This document shows, piece after piece, positions 35,016-48,509 of a stretch of 64,000 nucleotides of DNA; position 1 is the first letter of the stretch, and each line of letters opens with the position of its first letter. The stretch spans positions 62,001-126,000 of the forward strand of contig VWZL01001288.1 in assembly GCA_013396915.1 (NCBI GenBank), given 5' to 3'. The translations under genes were made by a program, and so were the position numbers. The stretch comes from Stercorarius parasiticus (lineage: Eukaryota > Chordata > Aves > Charadriiformes > Stercorariidae). The notes beneath the pieces are model-generated. The model searched no databases, was not told the DNA's origin, and was given only the letters and a program-made list of their open reading frames with translations.

Positions 35016-38000
35016 GGGTTTCTAAATGTTAGGTATGAGATTCAGCCTCCACTTCATTTAAATGTAGTTGTTTTGTTGAGGGTGTCTATCTGTGAGAAGG
35101 TGAGAAGGTGTACAAGCTCTCAGTTTTGTCAATGGAGACTACTGACTGACTGCAGTTGTAGAAACACAGGTGCCCAGGCCATGTCAGATGGCAGTGTATC
35201 CCACCAGGCACCTTCAAACAGCCATTCCTTTCGCCTCCTAAGGGCGAGAACCTGAGGCACCACTCCACTTGGCAACAGTGCCTACTTTATTGCCCCCAAC
35301 TTCTCCCATTCCTCCCCCAGCCCCCACGTCTGCCCCATATCTGCTCCCGTATTGCTGCAATTTTCTGTGCAGCTGCTCAGTGACTCAGACTGGGAAACTG
35401 ACCCAGGTTAAAAATAACAACTTGGGTTTTTTTTCAGATTATTCTTGATCCAGCCCCCTGGGTTTTACAGACGGTGAGAACTGGACTCCAATCCCACACC
35501 AAGGACACAGCCCCTAGTAGTTTTTGTCTTACGCAAGATGTTGTTCCTTCAGTAAACTGCTGTTAGCTAATATCATTTGAATCTGATTTATCCTTTTTCT
35601 TCTCACAGACAGTGCCATGACTGCAGCATTTCTTCTGTCACTTGCATCTCTTGACTAACCTCTAACAAAGATTCATTAGTCTGAGCTGTAATTGCCTCAT
35701 AAAACCTCAAAGCAACTGATCTGATTTCCTGAGAGAAACCAGAAAGTGAATGCAACTTGTGAATTTACTGGACTGAAAAGCATATGGTAAATTTATACCT
35801 AATTTAGTACTAAACTGAAAAGGATATCAAGACATGGGCAAAAAAGGAAAGAAATGGCTTTGTGCTTTTTTGCTATATGTTAAAGGAATTGAAAGACTTT
35901 GTTATTGTTTTAGATTAAGATTTCTATCATCTTGCTTGCCATATTAGGGCTTTAGATCTTCTCTGTTCTGTGAACTGGAAGCTAAAAGTTGATTCTGGGT
36001 CCATTGAAGCAAATGGCAAAACACCAGATGACAGATATTTCATCACAGAGCCCCTGGAAACCAGTTGAGACATGATTGTCATAGCTCCCAAGGAAGCTGA
36101 AATGGATTTTCCCACTGTGAAACGGCTCAAAACCTTCTTTATAAATGTTGCTTTAAAAAGGGCCAATGTAAAATTCTGACCCCAAAGAAGAGGGAAATAC
36201 TTAAATACCTTAATTTTCCTATATATATATTTTTTTTAGAAAACTTGATACTGATGTGTCAAACATGGGTGAAAAGATATGTTTTACAAAGACTTTACCA
36301 GTTTGTACCTTTAGACACTGACAGTTCCCAGGTCGCATCTGAGCTATCAGAGGAAAGTTTCCAGCAAAACAGAATACTTTGGGTATTTCATTCTTGATAT
36401 GAGATCCAAAGCTCTTTAAAGAGAAAAGTCCATACCCGCATGTGCACTCACACCACAATGAATCAAGAAAGTATACACACAATAAAAATAAGTAAAACTA
36501 GGAAAGGATAACCTTCAGTGAATATGATTAAGAAACCAGCAATTGTTCACCTCAGTTTTCCAGAGGCATAATGCATCCTACAGGCACCCATCAGTCAACC
36601 GCTTCTATCTACATCTCATTCACAGCCAAACAAAACACAACAAAACAAGACTTTTTTGAACATTGGATTAAACACTAAATATCTCTATTATGTTCATAAA
36701 GATACTCTTATATGTATTTATTATATGTTTTGACTGACCCAGATCCTGGGCTAATATTAGTTGGAATACCTCCATTGCAGTCAGCAGGACAGTGTAATTT
36801 ACACTGATTTAGTGTGCACCAATGGCAGCAACTTTACCCAGTTGAAACCCATGTCTGCGTTTCTAGTTATGTACTTAGGTGCCAATTGAAATTATTTAAT
36901 TTATTCTTGGCTTTCTCAGAATTCAGAGGAAAAGATACTCTGCCTGCTTACAGAAAATAGGAATTGGAACTTTATCCCATTGGAAGCGTAAAAGCCTTTC
37001 AGTTGATATAGCAGTAAAAAATTCTAATTGCTACTTCCATAGTAGTAAATGCAGCATGGTCAGCAATCCCTGACACTGATACTACTCCAGTGGTGTGCAA
37101 TCACAACTACCCAGACTGCTAAGGCTGCCCAAAACTGCAAAAGTCCCTGGACCCATGTTGTCTCCCAAAACACAAATGTGGATTTCCTGGGAGACTGTGA
37201 GGTGACCTAGACTAAAAACCCTCCAGTAAATATTGCAATAGCAGAGTGTGACAAGCATGTCCCCCACATGTCTCAGCAGTATTTATTTGCCAGTTTAGAG
37301 ATAGCCAATACTTGTTCACAGATTTTGAGGAAATTTGTGGATCATTTGAAAAAAAATGGGGTTTGTTACTTTTTTCTGGATATTGTTGACATGTCAAAAC
37401 TGAACATTTTACCATAGGCTGAAGTTAAACTTTATTCACTTCCATAATGTTGTTTTTAGCACTGAGGAAAGCAATATTCGTAGCACCTCATAGACTGGAA
37501 TTTCAGAGACGTATTTTGCATGGGACACATCCCTACTAAAGTCTTGGATCTGCAAAAGTTGGAAAAAAAGTTTAAAAATTCATAATTTCATTCCAGTGAG
37601 GAAGAAGAACACATTTTTGAAGACAGAAAGTGAACACAAATTGACATTTGGTATTTTCAGGGCCATCTGAGTTAGTTAAATGTGAGATTTCAACCAAAGT
37701 ATTATGTTTCTATCTTCCCTACAAAGAATTAAAATAGATCAGTGCCTTATATTGTTACTTCAAAGAGTATTCAAACACCATTCTATAGAGAATATATTGA
37801 AGGAGTTCAAGTTTATTCTAATACCTGCAATTATTTTTAGCACCCTTTTCTGTTCAGAAGTTGAGTCTTCTAAGTATTCAAAAAAGGACTAGCTTCATCA
37901 CATTATCCTGAAATGTGACATTTCTCATAGGAGTAAAAAGGAGCATTCATGAATCAAATCTCAATTGGTTTCAGCAAGGCAATTAATTCTTTTTTAATTT

Positions 38001-38820
38001 TGTGTTACTTCAAAATTCAAAAATGTGTCTTCACAAAACCAACATGATTTTTATAAATATTTTCATAGCTTTTTGCAAGCCTGCAGCTCCTTGGATAGAA
38101 CTCTGATAATTCCCTAATTGTTATTAGGAATGTTCCAGCACCTGGTTTTAGTAAAACAGCAAGATGCAAAAAAAAAAAAAAATATTCAGGAAAAGATTTA
38201 GCAAAAGGCTTAAAAAATGGCTGGAAAAGTTTCTAGAAAATCCATTTTCTCACTAGTGGATGACTCCAGCTTACAGAAATGGTATTTGAACTTCGATACG
38301 GCAGAGGAATGTAAACCTCCACTGAAATCTGAGGAAGTTTTGGATTCAGAAAGCTATTAATTATTCCTGTGAAAGGGTTTATCTGCTGAAGGGAGAGTGG
38401 AACGCAAGAGGGGTGTAACTGACAGGCTAGGGGAAACACACAGCCTCATGGGTCATTGACGCAGCTGTGGTGTTCAGTGCCTTTCAGTAAGCTGTAAAGC
38501 ATCACCTTGCAACTAGGCAGGTCTTGCCCCCTTCTCTTCGTGTTAGAAGGCTGTCACAGAACCATCTTCTCCTGAGGCACAGAAACTTTCCAGCCTGTCT
38601 TTATTCATAGACAGACCATCCCCAGTGGTTCTTACACCGACATGATTCATTCATCTCCAATAGTCGTTCCCCATCTTAGTTTATATGAAGAGAAATCCTG
38701 TCCCATTCCTGCCTTCTTTCTCCCACACTATAGGCCAAGTTTCTTCTGTATGCTTCCTGCACAGGCTGTCCATGCTTCCAAGGACACTAGTAGCCTGTTG
38801 CTGAACCATTAGAATTTCAC
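35016..38820. other. Unique non-coding DNA, no gene seen
   Basis: No repeat or exon recognised. Contains a C-rich patch (35297-35335), a short TATATATA run followed by T8 (about 36221-36238) and an A14 run (about 38168-38181). Confidence 0.5.
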
Positions 38821-39690
38821 CTCATTTGCTTTGAAAGTCATTAACCAGAACTGAGCACAGGGCATGAAATGCGACCTTATCAGTGCTTCATAGTGCATGA
38901 TGTTTATTAATATTCTGCTCCACGCATCTTATGTGATACGTCACTAAGTCACAAGGTGCATGTTACTGGTGGATCATACATTCGAGCCCTTTACTGTACT
39001 CTGATAACTGACAAGCTCCCACATGAGAAATTAATAGTTCCTTAATTAATAGTATGTGAACTTTCATTCTAGCCATAGTTTATTTCCAGATGATGCAGTT
39101 TCAGTATCCTCCCAATGAATTCTTGTATCAGGGATATGCCTCCTGTGTATCAGTTTGTTCTAACATTTCTTTGCTAACAGAAATATTGAAATGGTTTCAA
39201 AGGCTAGCCATAAGAAACTAGACTTGAAATCTCTTTCCAGTCAAAATGATGTGTTATCTTCTCTTCGGCCAGCTGCTCGCCTACCTCAAAATTCAGGTGC
39301 TTATCCCCATCATCTGCACCTAACTAATGATTTTTCAAGTAACACCCTATCAAAGATGTTGAAGAAATCCAGACACATAAGATCTATTATATTTTCTTGC
39401 CTAGAAAATAAGCTCTCATATAAGAGAAAGATATCAGATTAGTCTGGCACACACAACTCTGGCAAATCTGCATTGCTCTTTACAACAGTTACCTTTAATA
39501 TTCATGTTTTAATTATTCTTCCTTTCAAAATATCTGCTAAATCCTTCCACGCCACTCAGAACACATAACTCGTGAGAGCAAATGGAATTGCCTGGATCAC
39601 CTCCTAATCTTTTTTTTATGTATAAGCATTACTACTTCTTTTAAAGCTAATATGGTACACTCCCTCCCTAGGTCTGCTGTATGTACCTGC
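38821..39690 (-). mobile_element. Probable old CR1/L3-like LINE fragment
   Basis: Several blocks on the plus strand fit the reversed ORF2 of CR1/L3 elements: 'aactgagcacagggcatgaaa' with 'cagtgcttcatagtgcatga', then 'atcaaagatgttgaagaaatc' with CAGACACATAAGATCTATTA, 'atcagattagtctggcaca', and 'ggaattgcctggatcacctcc'. Their order matches the reverse-transcriptase consensus read backwards (the 'AFDTVSH', 'KNKSC' and splice of the enzyme core), but the sequence between them is badly eroded. A homology search may change both the borders and the family. Confidence 0.5.
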
Positions 39691-42600
39691 AGCCAGACTT
39701 ACATTTGATATACACCTTCACTGAGAATCCTGGAACTGACATTCCCCAGAGAGCTGAAAGCAGCGGGTTTCAGTACTGTCTGCTTCCATGCCCTTATTCC
39801 TATCAGTTACCATGCCTGTCATAGTTTCCTTCCACTCTCCCCAACCACTGGTCAACATTTTCCTCTCTATTGAAAACTGCATCAAATATTGAACTAATCT
39901 GGAGGCCGTGACTAAGTTACTTTACTACTTACCACCTTCAGTGTGGAAGGTGGTCAATCACTTTTATGGTAAGGCAACCTCATGAAGTCTGTTTTAACAG
40001 TTTTGGAAATTCTAATCAGCTTTTCTCTTTTTGCATGTCTCAATTTATATTCTCCATCCTGACCTCAAAGTTGTCAGACTCATACTTTCATTTCTTGTAC
40101 ATTCTCTGCTTTTTACTGATATACTTCTTGCCAAAGTTAGCTGTCCAGTTACATTTTCTTGTCAGATCTCCTCCTTGCTCACTCCTCCTCTAAAATAAAG
40201 CACATTAGCATTATCAGTCCAGGTGGCACCATTAACTCATTCTTCCTAGTATGCTGTTTTGAAATCCAGCACCGTAGTCTCAGGCCTTAGCTGAATTAAC
40301 CCTTCCATTCAATTGAAGTTGGATAAATTTGTAACTTCCTGATCCAACTCTTTTTTTCCTTCAACCATCTTGTATAACTACCAAACACAAATCAAATCAG
40401 TATGATAGATACATATCTTACTTCTGCACTAACCTGGTTTGTCAAGGAATGATGGTTTTAGTAAAAACAAAAACTAATGACAAATAGATTTGGACTTTGA
40501 AATCTGGAGCTTTCCAAAGTCAGCCATCTTACTGCCCTTATGATAAACCGTAAATCACTGTCAATTTCCTGTGTTCAACTATAACCTGAATCCTTGTTGT
40601 CAGAAGGTGTGGGTAAGCATTCATTGATGAGATTAAATTCCTTGCTTTCAGCTGTGATCTGATTGCTACTCTACATTTGATCTAACTCAGCAGCATATAG
40701 TTTAAGAAGCCACAGGCTTCAGCTGACCTGACAATCCTTACTCTTAAATGAGAAGAAATATTGGTTAACTGGCTATAGCTTCAGGGTAAAGTTTGAATAG
40801 TAGAGGAAAAAGTATTTCCTTTATTCACTTAGAAGCTGGATTTCATATTAAATACAGTATTAGTGAAATATGTCTTCAGTTAATGGATTTCCTTTTCTTT
40901 GTTTCAGAAATATATGTTTATAGCTACTTGAAAGGAAAAACTTCAGATGCATAAGAAACTTTAAGGACATTTCAGACATGATACAGACCTTTCTTTCTAC
41001 TTTGGACAAATAACAAAGTTGCGGTAAAAATTGGCTTCCACTGAAAGAACAGAAAAAGAGAAAAATTTAACCATTAACTTTTTATTTTAAGACAATGACT
41101 TATTTTTTTGGCAACAGCATTTCGTTCTTATAGGACGCCCGCTACCAGTTATGCCTGTATTTCCTTCAAAAGGAATTTTGAGGTTTAAAAAAATTCAAGA
41201 CACAGGAGTACTATAATATTTCCCTGCATGACGGTTTTCTGCACTACTTTTCTGCACTGTTGTTTGAGCAACACACCTGAGAAAACATTTTATTGCTGAA
41301 ACCAGCAACAATACTGTGTTTCCATGTTCAAGAAAAGCAATGCAAATTGTTGTTTTGTTGTAATTAATTTAACAGACATTAAAGCTTTTCTAACGGTGCC
41401 ATTTTAAAAAAAATTTACCACTGAAAGTGGTTTGGTGACTAGAACAAGAACATCATATGTATTTTATTTGTCTAACTAAGGCAAACTTTTAATTGTTTTT
41501 TTCATCCACTCCTGTTTATTTTTTTCTTCCCATTTGCATTTGCCTAAACATGTTTCTTTCTTTAAGCAAAGTGATATTTGACATTTTGCATGCAATTCTT
41601 TTCATGTGGATGAGAAGAAAATGTATGGGAACATTCTGAAAAAAAAAAGAAAAGGTTTGCTTTTTCCCACTTCAGCTTTCTTCTCTACAATCTGTTTTGG
41701 GGAACCAATGTCATTTTTTTTTCACTTAATAACGCAGAAGTAATATGTTTAAAATTATTTAAATTCATTTCCTGGATTTATGAGAGTAAGACTTGGGACC
41801 AAAAGTCTGCAGGAATATGGATCAGACCTTATGAAGTCTGAGAAGACTGATGTCTACCCATGCTTGTGGGATAATGGCAAGAAGCTGTTCCGCACATCTT
41901 GCAGTAGATTTGGCTGAGCAAGAGTGAGACAGGGCCCTACTGCCTGCAATAGCTGCTATTTTAGCTGTAAGAAAGGTCTCTATAATGTGAAACTTACGGG
42001 TGCCAGTTTGAAATCCCACTGCAAATCATGCATATTTCTTAACTGCATCTGAAAATATCAGTGCAATACGGAAAGGGATAGAAGAGAGAGAGCAGAGCCT
42101 CGACTTGAGGATCAGATTCAGTGTCTTCTTGGGAATTCATGGAGAATCCAGGCAAGTCCAGGCACTCATTTCTGTGGCATCATGCAACCACCTGTAATTC
42201 ATGCAGGGAAGCAGCTTGTTTCCTTCAAGTTGTCAGTGTTTAAGATTTACATTCATCCTTATCCCAGTCATTGTGTTTTCTCCTGAAAACATTAAAGTAC
42301 TTTTCTTTGTACTTGCTGCTGTGCATGTAAAATCATGGCCCACACTCTCTGTCGCTTCATTGACTGACTTAGAGCTTTGGGTCAATATTTTGACAGAGAT
42401 TAACATCCTATCATGTGTTAAACAAAGTTAAACTGTCAGGAGGTACACGAGAAGACCACATTCCTGAAGATCAGATTCTCGAAAGCAAACACAACTTAGA
42501 AGCACATTATTCCAAAGAATAATTTACTGGAATAGACTTTGCATTATAAAGTCTTTAAAAGCAGGAGCACTGTTGGTTTGGCTCTAAATATACACCTACA

Positions 42601-43939
42601 CATCACAGTTTGGAAAATTCAAATAGCGATAAAGTGTCTTTGATGTGCAGATGGTTTCTTTAATCATTAAAGCAAGCAAATAAAATGTATGGCTAAAACC
42701 TGTTCCTACTGTACGTGGGAGATCACTGCTGCAAATTCATTGGACATGTCATGGACCAGAAGACTTATTTGTAGTCCCTCCAGGCCCTATAGAGAGTTAT
42801 TCCAAGCCAGCATTTAGATAGTAGATGGGAAGTATGTGCTTATGTTTTCCATTTATATATCAGTCCTCATGAAAACACAAATCTCCGGACTAATCAATTA
42901 TTTTCTATAAGTGCAATAATGATTCTTCGTAGATCTCCATATGTGTACACACAACTATATGTCTGTGTGTACATAGACATAGACATTTCCCAAAAATAAG
43001 AGTTCTGTGTGCTACAGTATACTGATAAATAATTATTTATTGCTTTCCTGAACCTAACATATTTTAAAACATCGATCTGAAAGCAAACTGGCAAAACTGG
43101 ACATTTAAGAAACTGCTATGTATCACATTGCTGTCATAACACAAGCATAGAATTAGGTTTCTACTTTATGTGTATTGCAGTGTAGGGGATGAACAGTCAG
43201 GTATGATGGTAAGACCTTGGACGGTGATCCAACATGTTATAGTTAGGAGATATGCTGTGATCAGGAGGCATGTTCTACAACAAAGCATTGTTAGGACCCA
43301 GAAATGAAGACGTGAAAACATTCTTCTACCCAAAGGGGCATTTTAAGAGTCAGAAGCATGGTCAATAAATGCAGTCATTTTGCACAACTTCATAGCCTGA
43401 GAGAAAAGTGCAAGCAGGAAGCAAGATGAAAATGAGGAAACCAAAGAAACATCACAGCAAGAAAGGAACTGGCATATGGAGGAGGCGGCTACTAGACTTT
43501 GTTGGGAGCAGGAACCAAACTGAAGGCAAAAAACCCACAGGATTGGGACCTGAGACAAGATAAGAATTAGATTTGCATCAAGTTAAGAACGGGATGAGGG
43601 AGATCTATGGGATCTTAAGAACTATGTTGCAGAGATATCCCGTTTCACTGCTGGCTGGCTACAGAACTGTGTGCTGGAATCATTTTTCTGTGTGCACAGC
43701 AGTCAATGAATGAATGAATGACCCAACACTGTCTAGGCAGCAACTCATTAAATGCAGACCACCCTTCTGTCTTGCGTATAACACCATTCATATTTTTTTT
43801 GTTATTGACAAGGATTGTGAAATGGGGAAAGTGCTTACTGAACTTGCAAACATTAAGCCAACTAAACATAGGCAATACTACTAGTATTCCAGAGAACAGA
43901 GTCAGAATTTGAAATAATGTTCACAAATTTTCAACTTCA
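39691..43939. other. Unique non-coding DNA, no gene seen
   Basis: About 4.2 kb without a supported gene. Pyrimidine-rich text near 39690-40400 may be further decayed LINE sequence, but I could not align it. (GAAT)3-4 occurs near 43706-43720. Confidence 0.5.
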
Positions 43940-44725
43940 TCAGAAAAAATAAGCTGAAATTCAATAAGGACAAATGCACTTTGGGAAAGAAGACTCAGAC
44001 ACATGAATTACATACTGGGGAACAACTTATTCATACGAATTCTTCCAAAAAGGATAAGAAGAGACACGATTCAAGAATCAAAGCTGAAAATGAGTCAGCA
44101 GTCATGTTGCTACAAAAAGATATCATATCTTATATTATATAAACAGAGCTACAAGCTCAAAAAGATGTACTGAGGAACCTTTCTATTCAAGGCAGAAAGG
44201 ATGTCAGACTTGAGATAAAGCACAGTTGGGAATGGCAGATTGGAGAAACCATATAAACTAATTCCAGAAAGTAATTTCAGAAAGTTCAGTAGAGAGCAGA
44301 GATCAGTTTGATCTGAAAAAAATGGCCTGGGAGGAAAGACTGAAGAACTACAATTGTTCAAACTGGAGGGAAGTGAGAGGAGACAGGAAAATACTGCTGA
44401 AATACATACATGGTTGATTTGAAGAGAGAAAGAATAAAATGTTTTTACATTACTGTGACAAATACAAGAATTAATGGGTTTAATTCATGAGACTAAGACT
44501 GAACACTAGGAAAAATTTACTAATATGAGTAATAATCTGTAATGATATGAGTATCAGGTACTGAAATAGACTGTGGTAGAATCTTTCCATCATTGGAGAT
44601 CTTTGAAAAAAAATTAGGAAAACATTTGTCATGAATGATACTCAAGAGTAGATCTTGAGTTACAGCATGTACAAAAGAACACCCTCAAGGACCCTTCTCT
44701 CAGGCTGGTCTTGATTTTCTGGTAG
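43940..44725 (+). mobile_element. Old CR1/L3-like LINE 3' end
   Basis: The plus strand keeps a long chain of consensus blocks: AAGGACAAATGCACTTTGGG, 'agactcagacacatgaatta', 'catactggggaacaact', 'caaagctgaaaatgagtcagc', 'tggcctgggaggaaagactga', 'gttcaaactggagggaagtg', 'aagactgaacactaggaaaa', 'gaatctttccatcattggaga', and 'caccctcaaggacccttctc'. These are the end of the reverse-transcriptase ORF2 and its 3' UTR. The copy is strongly diverged, with an inserted or rearranged piece near 44120-44290 where the consensus could not be followed. Not coding. Confidence 0.82.
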
Positions 44726-45510
44726 TACCTCTAACTAGAATTTCTCTCTGGAAATGAGTCATTGGCACAGGGCTGAGATCACTGAGAAAGAGGACCACAG
44801 AGTACTGTTTCTGGACATTTCTGTTTTATTTTTGTTTACTGCATTGTCAGACTACGTAATGCATTTCTTGTCCCCAAAGGAAAGATGACTTACAGTGACC
44901 TTATTTCTGCTATGGCTTGCCTGGGAGACCATAAAATCAAATATATTAACAGAAATGGAACAATAGCTTCACAATTGCTCTGTGACTCTTTCCAGACACA
45001 AGGTATTAAAGTAATTTATCAATCAGTGGTTATTCTCAGTTTATCATTCAAATAATTTCTGTATTATTTAGATTCCTGCACATAGCCAGACAAGAAGATT
45101 CCCTAAAGAAAATAAGAAAAATATCTGAAATTAGATTGTAAAGCTGCAAATTTTGCAAATGGAATGGCATTTTCCCATTAATGACAGTTCATTTACAACT
45201 AATCTTTCTATAAAAATCTCATAAAAATCAGTTTTCCCTTTCAAATCTGTTAAGAATAAACACTTTTTTTAAGAATTGCCTTTACCTGCATGAAAGGGTC
45301 ATATGAGTTTCTATTGTTTATATCCATCACCAGAAACATAAGAACATCTTTAGACAAGGATTTGCCTTTGCGTTGTTAAAAATCCTTTGATCATTTCTCA
45401 GAGTGGATAGCGATAGCCAATACTGGAATCTGTTGGAGTGAATTTCCAAATTGTTTAAAATTTTACAAAGCACATGTTTCTCAGATTCATTTGGCATCTA
45501 CAGCAAAGCA

Positions 45511-45568
45511 CTGGGAAGGAAGGGAGGAAGGGAGAAAGAGAGAAGATGAGGAAGGGAGGGAAGAAGGC
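45511..45568. repeat. Purine (GA)-rich tract
   Basis: Nearly pure purine on the plus strand, made of GGGAAGG, GGAGGAAGGGAGAAAGAGAG and GGAAGGGAGGGAAGAAGG words. A mirror-like purine tract of this type can adopt triplex structure. The serine/proline-rich minus-strand frames here are artefacts of the repeat. Confidence 0.85.
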
Positions 45569-48438
45569 ATATGGAGCGTGGCTTTCCAATTCCCATAGGT
45601 ACCTTTTGAAAATGTGTATTCCCACTGAAATTTATTCTGAATTGAAATAAATACATGAGTGTCCTCATGCACATGTGCACATGTAATGTGTTACCACATT
45701 ACCTGTGGTAATTCTATTTTAATCAATGAGATATTTATTTTGTGTACATGTCTAAAATTATATATGGAGTATTGCTTAGATAACATTCTGCAGGTTGATT
45801 ACCACATGGTGACATACTGCAAAAATAAATAATCTAGTTTGGATTGACATAAGAAATTGAAAAATGAGGAACAAACCAAGTATATACTTCTTAGCAAATT
45901 TTTCCTTCTTACTGTATGTGGTTGTAGTGAGCACGTAAGAGCTATGCGAGCCAGTAAACACTGTGGTTGGTAAGAAATGCTTGTATATACACTGGACTTC
46001 TGCTTGTGATGACATTTGCTTCAGTCCACTGCACCCAGAGACACTGTCATTATTGAAAGCTTATTCTTCAAGTAGTTATAGAGTTGGCTTCAAATCTATA
46101 GCATGGCAGGCTTAGTCATAGCTAGTGATGTCTTCCAGTGAGTTAGAGTAGCAGATTCTGGCCCCAATGATGTCTTTGCACTATTTGTTGGCAATAGGAG
46201 GACCATAAAACCTGCTAAATCAGTGTAAATGATGCAGGTACCACTGGATACGTGGAGTTACCTGCACCTATATGAGCTCCCAGCCATGGTCCATTTGCTA
46301 TGGGACAATGTGCCAACTGGAAATCTCCACAAACAATCAGCACACAGTAAATGTACACAAATCTAACACGTGAAAAAAGTCCAAACCCTGAATCTTTCTT
46401 TCTCCTCCTGCTGGATCTGACAGACTCTGGTATAAAGGCATACCTTTCAAGCAGAAAAAGAAAAGCACTGGAGTCTGAAAAGTGTGTGAGAGCCTCCAAG
46501 AGGATCTCTCAAAGGATGGGCAAGAAAGTCAGAAAAAGGTTGAGCCTACTCTTTGGCAAAATAGAAGAAAAAGTACTTACTAGAGGGAAAAATGCGATGG
46601 ATATATATAATTTTGTTTTTCAAAAAGATTTGCTACATATTAGTATAGACCCACATGCGACTGTTAATAATAACACGTCTGTGCTCTTACATACGGTTTT
46701 TCATTGATAAAGTTAAAAACACAGAAGGTCAGAGAAAGGTTTACTGAGGTTTCTCCATTGAAAACATGGGGAAGCTGCAGCTTAAATAGGTGAAATAACG
46801 GCCAGGAAAATAGAAGCGAAGCAAAGGAAAAAACCCTTGTCTTTCATTCATAGTCAGTACATGAATTTTACTATACTGACAGTTTAAATAGACCTATGAG
46901 ATTCAGTTGCACCTTTACCCACGCCATATACCTCTGAAATAAACAATGTTTTGGAAGAGTTACTTTAGCTATTTAAAGGTGTCTTTTGCAATAGTGTGAA
47001 CGGTAGCAGAAATTGCTCCCTGTGTCACACATACAATTTAGTCACTCCTCCTGTTTTGTTCGTGTTTTGTTTTGCTCTTTTTTTAAGCAGTGCAATAGCA
47101 TAAACTCAGGAGATATTTTTATGTCTTCCCAGAGACTCCCTTTTCTTCTCCTCTTCTGTCTCTTTATTAGCTGAGTGAGTAGCTAGATATTGCAGACAGA
47201 TACGAGACCAATATAAACTAAACCTACAATGGCAGCATCTGTGTTATGCATGTGACTTCATCCTTGCAGCAGTGCAGGGAATTGATTTTCCTTAAAAAAA
47301 GAAACCCCACAGGCTGCATTTTTTTCTTGAATACCCATATAGCTGTCTGTGTCCATGAGGAGGGTTATTTTTGGTTCTTCACCAGCAATATCCCTTTTCT
47401 GATGTCATAATACACAATAACTCCTTGACTAAAGAATATGTGCCAGTACAGTCATTTTGTATTTTTTCAGTATGAAAAAGAAAGAAAGTCCAGACTTCAG
47501 GATATATAGCCACCATTGTGAGGGCAGCTTCTTAAAATGTAAAAATACATCAAAATGAGGCAGACGAGCCACCTCTTCTACCTGGTAGAAACTGGGTTTA
47601 ATGAGTAGCCTTCATGGGAAAGGAGGTCTTTCTCTTTGTATTTCTGCATTTCTATGCATTTTTCTTATTTCTGTGGAAGAGACGCATAGACAACATGTTT
47701 ATAACTATTATCTCTAACATCCTCTTATTTTTGCCTGAAACCAAGATATATGCTTTTATAACCTTAACAAGAATGATAGAGAGAAGGCGGCAACATGGAC
47801 GCATGGGTTTTGATCACGAAATTCCATAGGAGTTAAAGCCTAAGTCTTAAATCTAGTCTGTCCTGCCATGAAACAACACTGGCATGTGTGTAACCACTCA
47901 GTGAAGCTGAATCAGGAAGCTAATCCAGCTGAAAACCGTCCATTTCTTTTTCAACTGGTCTCCAGCTTCCTGAGCCCACTTATTACTCAGTCTGCTGAAC
48001 TGCAGTGCCAGTGCTTGGTAAGAGGAGGGAATAAATGCCGATGGGCAGGGCAAAGAGGAGCAAAGAAATAGCCTGCAATCACACCACCTTATCCATCCTA
48101 TGGCTATGCTATACATTTATGGTTTCAGACTGAGCAACAGGCTGGCTTGAGCTATTTTTGCCTGCACAGCACATTTCTGCCTTAGCACATCTCTCAGTGC
48201 TATATAAACAGAGCTGGTTAAGGAACCCTAATTTGAACTGGACTGAGGAATGTATCTAGCTGGGAAGAAAAATTGTTTTGTCTTCAGCTCAATCAGCTTC
48301 CCAATCCACTTTAGAAAATGGCTCTGCAAACACTTATTCTAAGGTTGTGCAGGGGCAGGGCATGGGGGAGAGAGTGAAGAAATTGCTCAGTCAGGCACGG
48401 TCACTGAAGAAATTCCCATGGAGACACAGACTCTGTAA

Positions 48439-48509
48439 AATAAATTAAAAAAAAAAAACAAACACAAAAAAACCCCAACAAAAAGCCCCAAAACCAAACA
48501 ACAAAACAG
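48439..48509. repeat. A-rich low-complexity tract with CAAA/CCCC words
   Basis: Starts AAATTAAAAAAAAAAAACAA and continues with AAACCCCAAC-type words. Possibly a worn poly(A) end, but no retro-inserted body is visible upstream. Confidence 0.8.

Noticed and set aside
46351..46707. 118-codon plus-strand frame with a basic middle part
   Set aside because: It overlaps a minus-strand frame over the same bases, with no splice signals and no family resemblance.
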